From positions 1 through 9,666 of the forward strand of contig JAQCMX010000096.1 in assembly GCA_028274885.1 (NCBI GenBank): a DNA stretch of 9,666 bases. Reading direction: 5' to 3'. Within the stretch, counting starts at the first letter, position 1. The number at the start of each line of letters is the position of its first letter. This document shows, one piece after another, positions 1 through 4,320 of this stretch. The notes below the pieces were generated by a model, which made no database searches, was not told where the DNA came from, and saw nothing but the letters and a program-made list of their open reading frames with translations. The position numbers were made by a program, and so were the translations under genes. This DNA is from Haloarculaceae archaeon. GTDB lineage: Archaea; Halobacteriota; Halobacteria; Halobacteriales; Haloarculaceae.

Positions 1-66
1 CAATAATCACTATGAGACGGGGGATGAGACACGATAGCAGTACAGATCCGTGATAATCACTCTCAG
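1..66 (-). repeat. Truncated copy E of the dispersed intergenic repeat
   Basis: Read on the minus strand from 66 towards 1, this has a left terminus (CTGAGAGTGATTATCACGG), then a body containing CTGTACTGCTATCGTGT. A second left-type terminus, CTCATAGTGATTATTG, then runs off the window edge. The same order (TGATTATTGCG, CTGTACCGCTA, CGTGTC) is seen at 3367-3419, and parts of it at 7493-7593. The copy is incomplete because the window starts inside it. It lies about 95 nt upstream of the hsp20 box A, so it is probably not part of that core promoter. The match is by eye. Confidence 0.6.
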
Positions 67-160
67 CGCGGGGTGAGACACAACACACCGCTGCGGGATG
101 TGGTCGCCACACCCGCGAGACATCGAGTTGGCACAGATGTGAGGATCGGCGTGCCGAACG

Positions 161-168
161 TTTTTCAA
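161..168 (+). promoter_or_regulatory. Box A of the hsp20 promoter
   Basis: TTTTTCAA is centred about 27 nt before the ATG at 191. That spacing places the transcription start at or next to the start codon, as in leaderless haloarchaeal transcripts. No Shine-Dalgarno sequence is present, which agrees. Confidence 0.6.
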
Positions 169-190
169 TCGCTTCGCCCTAAGAGTATGT

Positions 191-592
191 ATGAAAGATG
201 ACGACCGTGACGACCCATTCGACGAGTTCTTCGAGGAGATAGAGCGGATGATGAACCAGATGATGGGTGGCAACGCGGAGTTTCGCTTCGAACCCGGCGG
301 GAACCCCGGTCCGACAGCCGAGAGTCACGACGTTCATCTCGACGTCCACGAAACCGACGAGCAGATCCGCGTGGTTGCGGACATCCCTGGCGTCGAGAAA
401 GACGACATCGAACTCACCTGTGACGGCGAGACACTCCGGCTTCAGGCAGCCGGCGGGGACCGCGAATACAACGAGCGGATCCCCCTCCCGGGACCTGTCG
501 ACGAACACTCCGCCAGCGCGACGTACAACAACGGTGTCCTCGAGGTGACGCTCGAACGGCGTGAGGACGATTCGACGACGATCGACCTGTAA
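191..592 (+). CDS. hsp20: Hsp20/alpha-crystallin small heat-shock protein
   Basis: A 133-aa ATP-independent holdase chaperone of the Hsp20 family, cytoplasmic, expected to bind unfolding proteins as oligomers. The N-terminal arm (about 1-40) is acidic, with a Met-rich helix at 12-26 (ERMMNQMM) followed by a Gly/Pro linker. The alpha-crystallin domain spans about 46-124 and ends in the family signature NNGVLEV (113-119). The last three residues, IDL, match the I-x-I/L tail motif that docks between subunits in this family. The length is normal for archaeal Hsp20. The start is the ATG at 191, because box A lies 27 nt upstream. It appears to be a single-gene unit. The family is clear from the domain; the substrates cannot be told. 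Confidence 0.93.
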   Translation: MKDDDRDDPFDEFFEEIERMMNQMMGGNAEFRFEPGGNPGPTAESHDVHLDVHETDEQIRVVADIPGVEKDDIELTCDGETLRLQAAGGDREYNERIPLPGPVDEHSASATYNNGVLEVTLERREDDSTTIDL

Positions 593-688
593 GCGTCCCG
601 TCCGTTCACCGCTGCGGTTGTCTCATCCCCGATCAGCATCTCTCCGCCACACCGTCTTTACAGTTCCTACAGATCGGGTCCCGAGACA

Positions 689-697
689 TTCTTTTTG
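689..697 (+). promoter_or_regulatory. Box A for the 718-1224 membrane protein gene
   Basis: TTCTTTTTG is centred about 25 nt before the GTG at 718. A second AT run (GTATATAC, about 704-711) lies too close to the start to serve as a TATA box for it. The spacing supports the GTG start and a leaderless transcript. Confidence 0.5.
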
Positions 698-717
698 CCC
701 CTCGTATATACTTAGAT

Positions 718-1224
718 GTGTTCAGGAAGATACGTGCTTTCGGCCCGGTCGTGTTGATCCCGGCCGCGTGGCTCGCAGCAGGCGCGGGGTACGCCGACTA
801 TCTAAGCAACGACGGGATCCTGATTGCACACCTCATCATGGCCAGCTTTATCGCATTCTTTGCGATCACCGGGTGGGACGACATGGATCAGGGTGCGCTG
901 CGAGCCTGGCGGTTGGTACTCGTGGCCGGATTCGTGATTACGATCGCCGGTGTCGGCGGCTTCGCGTTTTCATCACTGGACACGGTGTTACACGCGACCA
1001 GCCTGGTCGGCTGGATGGTCCTTCCTGCGGTTGGACTCGCATACACAGCCCGGGAACTCCCCGATTCCGTGCTGGTCTATGCCGGCGGGGGTGCTCTCTC
1101 GGTGCTCGGTGCGGTGCTCTTTCTGGGGACATTTGTCGGTCTCGGGGAACTGATCGCCGCTGCCGCGTTCGCTCTGGTCGCCCTCGGTCAGACCGCCGGC
1201 ATTGTCGACGCAGCCCGTCGCTGA
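718..1224 (+). CDS. Six-helix integral membrane protein, unknown function
   Basis: A 168-aa hydrophobic protein that I cannot place in a named family. Predicted membrane segments lie at about 8-25, 33-51, 65-84, 89-110, 116-137 and 140-160, with only short loops, so nearly the whole chain is in the membrane. An acidic loop (GWDDMDQG, about 52-59) lies between helices 2 and 3. No catalytic or metal-binding motif is evident. The start is the GTG at 718, giving MFRKIRAF with positive charges before the first helix; an overlapping ATG at 716 is in another frame. It lies 125 nt after hsp20 with its own box A, so co-transcription is not implied. It converges on the RimK-like gene. Helices and frame are well supported; function is unknown. 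Confidence 0.8.
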   Translation: MFRKIRAFGPVVLIPAAWLAAGAGYADYLSNDGILIAHLIMASFIAFFAITGWDDMDQGALRAWRLVLVAGFVITIAGVGGFAFSSLDTVLHATSLVGWMVLPAVGLAYTARELPDSVLVYAGGGALSVLGAVLFLGTFVGLGELIAAAAFALVALGQTAGIVDAARR

Positions 1225-1225
1225 A

Positions 1226-1254
1226 GGCCACGCCAGCCGCCGGGTGGCGTAGCC
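1226..1254. terminator. Hairpin between convergent genes, possible two-way terminator
   Basis: ACGCCA (1230-1235) pairs perfectly with TGGCGT (1245-1250) around a 9-nt GC-rich loop. After one mismatch, GGC (1226-1228) can pair with GCC (1252-1254). It fills much of the 47-nt gap between two genes that face each other. There is no strong T tract, which archaeal terminators usually have, so a terminator role is inferred from position. Confidence 0.35.
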
Positions 1255-1271
1255 GAGGTGGACGGCACCGC

Positions 1272-2132
1272 TCATGCTCTCGCGGTGTCACGGACCAACG
1301 CCGCAACGTCGTCCCAGAAGCCATCTTCGTACTTTGTCGCCGCGTCGATGGTCGGTCGTGCGTTGGTCTCGTTGACCACCACCCGGTCGTCGCTGACGAG
1401 CAGATCCACACCCAGCCACGGGATGTCGAGTGCGGCCGCTGCCCGTTCTGCCACCCTGTGCATGTCGTCGGGGAGGTCGACGCCCACAGCCTCGGCGCCA
1501 CGGTGGACGTTATGTTTCCACTGTCCTGCAGCGAGCGCGTCGTCGGGGAGTCGTCGCTCGACTGCGCCCACGACATCGCCATCGATCACCATTACACGGT
1601 AGTCACGGGCGTCGGGGAGATACTCCTGGATCAGAAACGACCGGTCACCCGTTGCGCGGTAGTCGTGGACGAGATCAAGGTAGTCACAGACGCCAAGAAA
1701 GGAATCGAGATCCGCGACCTTCGCCACGCCGATTCCACGCGTCGTGGCGTTGGGTTTTACCACCACAGGCGGGTCGAACTGCTCGAACGCCGCCCGGAGC
1801 TTTCCTTCTCCGATCGGGTCTGAGACGACCGTGGTGTCGGGCACGGGGACGCCGGTCCCCGCGAGTCGGGCAAGCGTCTCCCCTTTATGCCGGGAGCGCA
1901 ACACGGCCTCGCGGTCGTTGACCCACGGGACCGACAGTACGGCATCAGCAACGCCACCCTCGGCGATCCGGGGTGGAAAGACAAATCCCACGTCGTACGT
2001 GCCAAAGTCCGCGTCGATGGACGCTGTCCGTTCGGCGGTAGAAACGTAGTCCGCCTTGATGTCGCGTTCGGCCAGCGGCGATTGCATGCGCTCGTAGGTC
2101 TCCTCGGCGGTCGCAACTGCCATCCGGAGCAT
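1272..2132 (-). CDS. RimK-family ATP-grasp ligase (alpha-L-glutamate ligase-like)
   Basis: A 286-aa ATP-grasp enzyme of the RimK/LysX type, which ligates an amino acid (often glutamate) to a carboxyl group using ATP. Motifs in order: a preATP-grasp region (1-70); VNDREAVLRSRHKGETLARL (71-90) with Lys83; VVVKPNATTRGIGV (123-136) with the ATP-binding Lys126 and a Gly-rich loop; IQEYLPDARDYRV (168-180); KHNVHRGA (206-213); and the metal-binding end LGVDLLV...VNETNARPTID (240-263), with Asp243, Glu255 and Asn257. All residues expected of an active enzyme seem present. The ATG at 2132 is chosen because a TATTAT box lies 26 nt upstream; Met4 is an alternative. No lysine or arginine biosynthesis genes or carrier protein lie nearby, so the acceptor is unknown. 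Ribosomal protein S6-type or cofactor glutamylation are possible. Confidence 0.85.
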   Translation of the reverse strand: MLRMAVATAEETYERMQSPLAERDIKADYVSTAERTASIDADFGTYDVGFVFPPRIAEGGVADAVLSVPWVNDREAVLRSRHKGETLARLAGTGVPVPDTTVVSDPIGEGKLRAAFEQFDPPVVVKPNATTRGIGVAKVADLDSFLGVCDYLDLVHDYRATGDRSFLIQEYLPDARDYRVMVIDGDVVGAVERRLPDDALAAGQWKHNVHRGAEAVGVDLPDDMHRVAERAAAALDIPWLGVDLLVSDDRVVVNETNARPTIDAATKYEDGFWDDVAALVRDTARA

Positions 2133-2154
2133 ACCGGAGTGTGGGCCGTCGTCG

Positions 2155-2160
2155 ATAATA
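2155..2160 (-). promoter_or_regulatory. Box A of the RimK-like gene
   Basis: On the minus strand TATTAT is centred about 26 nt upstream of the ATG at 2132, placing the transcript start at or beside the start codon. Confidence 0.55.
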
Positions 2161-2192
2161 GGCTTGTCCCGTCAACCGGGTTCCGGGAGCGA

Positions 2193-2270
2193 CACGCACC
2201 GGCGGCGACGGGTACCAATACTCCCGGATCCGGTCTACAGGCGGAGCAGGCCGAGTGCCTCGGGGCTTGA
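2193..2270 (+). pseudogene. Possible C-terminal remnant of an IS200/IS605 TnpB transposon protein
   Basis: An open frame ends in QAEQAECLGA and a TGA at 2268-2270. The stop falls inside a perfect hairpin with the GGGGCTTGACCCC core. From memory, haloarchaeal TnpB (OrfB) genes of IS200/IS605 elements end with a similar short Ala/Glu-rich tail and hairpin. No TnpB zinc ribbon or RuvC-like motif lies upstream, since the RimK-like gene's promoter begins at about 2155. If this is TnpB, at most about 25 codons survive. The call rests on recalled resemblance and needs a search. Confidence 0.35.
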
Positions 2271-2604
2271 CCCCGAGGGTGAAGGCCGCACGCTTATTAC
2301 ACAAGCCACCGTATCGACGGGTACAGTTGCGACGTGGATTAAAGACCTTAATCCGAAGCAACTGCCGGCAGTTGCGAGGAAATTCGACACCTCTCAACAC
2401 CCTGCTACGGCAGGTGAGACGGGTGTTGTCGGGCGGGGTGGAGCCGCCGACCCTCACGGACGCACCGGGCGTTCAGGTGTAAATTCCAGCCGACCCATCT
2501 CGGGAAGGTCGAGGGGAATTACATTCGCCTGCGACGGCACGGCCCATTTTGGGACGTGCGGTCAAGACGGTGAAGCCGCGGGGCTTGTCCCCGCGGTACT
2601 TCAC
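2258..2604 (+). other. Hairpin-dense non-coding region, possible transposon right end or structured RNA
   Basis: This fills most of a 638-nt gap (2133-2770) without a convincing gene. Visible structures: CCTCGGGG/CCCCGAGG (2258-2265/2271-2278, loop CTTGA); GGATTAA/TTAATCC (2336-2342/2348-2354); an 18-bp perfect palindrome (2358-2375, GCAACTGC-CG-GCAGTTGC); CAACACCC pairing with GGGTGTTG further on (about 2396-2425); GTCGGGCGG pairing with CCGCCGAC with one bulge (about 2427-2450); and GTGAAG-CCGCGGGG/CCCCGCGG-TA-CTTCAC (2570-2583/2589-2604, loop CTTGT). The first and last hairpins share a GGGGCTTGWCCCC core, as ends of one element family might. Frames open across the region lack the acidic composition of the neighbouring proteins. 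It could be a decayed IS200/IS605 right end, whose transcripts form the guide RNA of TnpB, or an unrelated structured RNA. Confidence 0.45.
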
Positions 2605-2666
2605 GGGACCAACACCGGTTACGATGGCCCATGTAGTTGGTGTCCGATCCTCCGTTCGGTCGCGCG

Positions 2667-2676
2667 TATAAAAAAG
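2667..2676 (+). promoter_or_regulatory. Isolated TATA-like box
   Basis: TATAAAAAAG stands out in GC-rich surroundings. Read on the plus strand it would start a transcript near 2695-2700, running antisense through the 42-aa microprotein gene. Only a 32-codon GTG frame (2693-2791) follows, and it does not look like a halophile protein. Read on the minus strand, TTTTTTATA could equally serve a transcript into the hairpin region. Direction and product are undecided. The rest of 2605-2770 holds only weak hairpins (ACCAAC/GTTGGT, GATCGG/CCGATC). Confidence 0.4.
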
Positions 2677-2770
2677 AGCACGTTGAGGTGTGGTGCTGTC
2701 ACCTTCCACCGAAGTGATCGGGCCTCGATCCGATCAGTGGATCGTCTCGGGGGTGGCCTGGCAGCGAAGA

Positions 2771-2899
2771 TCAGGGTTCCCCCGAGTCTGATCTCTCACT
2801 GTTGCGAATTACGAGGAAGATGATCACCGACAGGACGAGCATCAGGACGACAAACGCCATCTCACTGTTACTGTCGTCTTTTTCTCTTGTCGCGGTCAT
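2771..2899 (-). CDS. 42-aa single-helix membrane microprotein
   Basis: A short protein with a charged N-terminus (MTATREKDDSNSE), one strong hydrophobic segment (about residues 14-31, rich in Val/Leu/Ile) and a charged Ser/Asp/Glu tail. This is the layout of a single-pass membrane microprotein. No family is recognised. The ATG at 2899 is preceded by AGGAG about 8 nt upstream, a plausible Shine-Dalgarno sequence. The frame stays open upstream to 3181, but that stretch lies over a repeat element and its translation is Trp/His/Tyr-rich and poor in acids, so I do not include it. It is transcribed away from the 35-aa microprotein gene at 3171, with repeat copy A between them. It could be a regulator of a membrane complex, a toxin-like peptide, or non-functional. 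Confidence 0.6.
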   Translation of the reverse strand: MTATREKDDSNSEMAFVVLMLVLSVIIFLVIRNSERSDSGEP

Positions 2900-2963
2900 G
2901 GTCCACACTCCTGTACAGGTCCCGTGGACATAGTAGTTCGTTCGACCATTTGGCACCTGACCG

Positions 2964-2989
2964 CAGCCGTTAGGAGGGTCCTCCGGCTG
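2964..2989. other. Strong hairpin beside repeat copy A
   Basis: CAGCC (2964-2968) pairs with GGCTG (2985-2989), and GGAGG (2973-2977) pairs with CCTCC (2980-2984), with a short one-sided bulge. It touches the end of the repeat element at 2987 and lies about 65-90 nt upstream of the 42-aa gene. It could be in that gene's leader, or be a stop for transcription from the other side. No function can be assigned. Confidence 0.45.
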
Positions 2990-3103
2990 ATAGTGAGTAG
3001 TGCGGTAGTTTTCGTGGCCACGCCACAGATAGTGCCATGTCATACCGTGAAACAGCCGTTTTGATCCGTGAAAGTGGTACAGACTCGTAATACTCAGTAT
3101 GAG
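2987..3103 (-). mobile_element. Repeat element copy A, 117 bp, MITE-like
   Basis: Read on the minus strand it begins CTCATACTGAGTATTACGAG and ends in the inverted counterpart, whose reverse complement is CTGATAGTGAGTAGTGCGG; 14 of the first 18 positions of the two ends agree. The interior matches copy B (9371-9486) almost end to end at about 80 % identity by eye. Shared blocks include CGGATCAAAACGGCTGTTTC, GCACTATCTGTG and CCACGAAAACTACCG. It encodes no protein. Inverted ends, short length and dispersed copies fit a non-autonomous miniature transposable element. No clear target-site duplication is visible. Confidence 0.7.
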
Positions 3104-3131
3104 TGGCGGTCTCCACAACAGCCCCGAGAGA

Positions 3132-3139
3132 TATAAAAA
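3132..3139 (+). promoter_or_regulatory. TATA box for the 35-aa microprotein gene
   Basis: TATAAAAA is the clearest archaeal TATA box in the window. It predicts a transcript start near 3160-3163, about 10 nt upstream of the ATG at 3171, so the mRNA would have a very short leader. Confidence 0.6.
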
Positions 3140-3170
3140 CGGCTTCACCCGTATAGTGCACTGTACACAC

Positions 3171-3278
3171 ATGAACGACACTGACCCCGATACCGAGATG
3201 ATTGCCGCTGGCGTCGTAATCAGTCTGATCGCCCTACTGGAGCTCTATCCAGCAATAAAAAACGGAATAAAAAGGTGA
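3171..3278 (+). CDS. 35-aa single-helix membrane microprotein
   Basis: The peptide has an acidic N-terminus (MNDTDPDTE), a hydrophobic stretch (about 10-28, with a Glu at 24) and a basic tail (AIKNGIKR). By the positive-inside rule the tail would be cytoplasmic and the acidic end outside. It ends with TGA at 3276-3278. Support comes from the strong TATA box upstream, the sharp charge pattern and Asp-rich halophilic composition; the ORF is too short for length to be evidence. The 3' part is AT-rich (runs of A at 3255-3274), unlike neighbouring genes. No family is recognised. A small membrane regulator or a hydrophobic toxin-like peptide are possible. Confidence 0.55.
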   Translation: MNDTDPDTEMIAAGVVISLIALLELYPAIKNGIKR

Positions 3279-3366
3279 GCAAAGGACGGACGTACGGGCC
3301 GGTTCACCGGTGACAGCGTGAAATCCGTATCGTCGTCGATAAGTACACACAACCCGGCGGGATTGA

Positions 3367-3419
3367 CTGATACTGATTATTGCGACCCTGTACCGCTACC
3401 GTGTCACTCATACTGTTAG
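3367..3419 (+). repeat. Partial copy D of the dispersed intergenic repeat
   Basis: The block runs CTGATACTGATTATTGCG, CTGTACCGCTACCGTGTC, then a second CTCATACTG-type terminus. Its first 45-50 nt align closely with copy C (7493 onward) and with copy E on the minus strand. A weak right-end-like stretch (GATATTAATCAGCACC) near 3448-3463 may mean the copy extends to about 3464. It lies 70-125 nt upstream of the nitroreductase start and may influence its promoter. Confidence 0.6.
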
Positions 3420-3492
3420 TTCGTTAGCAAACTGGAGTGCTAGAACGGATATTAATCAGCACCGGTTTACCCCCACGGCACGTAAATATATC

Positions 3493-4167
3493 GTGGAGTT
3501 CACAGAGACAGCAGCCACACGCCGATCAGTTCACGAATACAGTGACGAGCTCATCGACCAGTCGACACTGGACGCAATTTTCAGAACAACCACGCTTGCG
3601 CCCTCCGGCTACAACCTCCAGCCATGGGAGTTCCTCGCTCTCCGCGACGGTGAGACAAAGACAGCGCTCAAGCAGGTCGCAAACGGGCAAGAACACGTCG
3701 TTGATGCCGACACAGCGGTCGTAATCTTTGGTAACACTGATCCGATGGCCCACGCTGAGACGGTCTTTGACGACTGGCTCGCCAAGGGGTATATTCCAAC
3801 CGAAGACGTTCGGGCGGCCCTGCTTGACAACGTTGAAACGATGGCCGGGATGTCGGAGGCTGAACGCCGGATCTGGACGACTCGCTCGAGCGCTCTCGCA
3901 GCGATGACACTCATGTATGCTGCCTGGGAACATGGTGTCGCTAGTTGTCCGATGGAAGGGTTCGATGCCACTGCACTCATCGAGGCGTTCGACATTCCCG
4001 AGGGCTACGAACCCGTCATGCTCGTGACGCTTGGCTATCCTGATTCGGAAGCCGCCGACATCGAAAACGAGCGGAAGGGTCGGCGTCCGATCGAGGATGT
4101 TGTCCACTACGAGGAGTTCGATCCAAGTGAAAGGTCAACGGTTGAAGCGCCTGATATTGGCGAGTAA
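3493..4167 (+). CDS. Nitroreductase-family flavoprotein
   Basis: A 224-aa FMN-dependent oxidoreductase of the nitroreductase fold, expected to use NAD(P)H to reduce quinones, nitro compounds or related acceptors in the cytoplasm, normally as a dimer. FMN-binding signatures are TRRSVHEY (9-16), APSGYNLQPWEF (36-47) and the C-terminal RRPIEDVVHYEEF (197-209). The segment AAWEHGVASCPMEGFD (143-158) and VTLGYPD (178-184) are the usual helix and strand near the flavin. The GTG at 3493 gives a normal family N-terminus and there is no in-frame ATG nearby. Promoter evidence is ambiguous: TTTAC at 3466-3470 has the right spacing but is weak, and TAAATATA at 3483-3490 is too close. Repeat copy D lies just upstream. 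The family is clear; the physiological substrate is not. Confidence 0.9.
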   Translation: MEFTETAATRRSVHEYSDELIDQSTLDAIFRTTTLAPSGYNLQPWEFLALRDGETKTALKQVANGQEHVVDADTAVVIFGNTDPMAHAETVFDDWLAKGYIPTEDVRAALLDNVETMAGMSEAERRIWTTRSSALAAMTLMYAAWEHGVASCPMEGFDATALIEAFDIPEGYEPVMLVTLGYPDSEAADIENERKGRRPIEDVVHYEEFDPSERSTVEAPDIGE

Positions 4168-4289
4168 GCGATCCTAAGAGGCGGTACTACGAGTGTCTTC
4201 TTCTTTGATTGTGGTCGTTTGGTTTCCCGAATCCGGTTGAAAACAGTGTTCACCCGGAGTAGCAAATAGGCGATCCAAACCACCGCCAG

Positions 4290-4295
4290 TATAAC
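4290..4295 (+). promoter_or_regulatory. Box A of the rhomboid protease gene
   Basis: TATAAC is centred about 28 nt before the ATG at 4321. A transcript starting there would begin after the upstream in-frame TTG at 4309, so the ATG is the likely start. Confidence 0.55.
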
Positions 4296-4320
4296 ATGGC
4301 TACTCGACTTGACTGTGGGT

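Noticed and set aside
1243..1270. tRNA-like stretch GTAGCCGAGGTGGAC
   Set aside because: It resembles a D-arm, but no anticodon arm, T-arm or acceptor stem follows, and the sequence continues into the 3' end of the RimK-like gene.
561..1823. 420-codon plus-strand open frame spanning several genes
   Set aside because: It is Arg/Cys/His-rich and not acidic. It runs across the membrane-protein gene in another frame and antisense to the RimK-like gene; a high-GC shadow frame.
2693..2791. 32-codon GTG frame after the isolated TATA-like box
   Set aside because: Composition (Arg/Trp/Ser-rich, few acids) is unlike real halophile proteins and it overlaps the opposite-strand microprotein gene.
2164..2823. 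219-codon plus-strand open frame across the hairpin region
   Set aside because: It crosses strong palindromes and the opposite-strand microprotein gene. Its composition is Gly/Arg/Thr-rich with no domain, so I treat the region as non-coding.
2900..3181. Upstream extension of the 42-aa ORF to a 136-aa protein
   Set aside because: The added part is translated through repeat copy A and is Trp/His/Tyr-rich and acid-poor. The shorter start has a Shine-Dalgarno-like sequence.
4188..4265. Possible sixth copy of the repeat (GGTACTACGAGTGTC, later GAAAACAGTGTTCACC)
   Set aside because: The two matching patches are short and their spacing does not agree with copies A-C, so chance similarity cannot be excluded.
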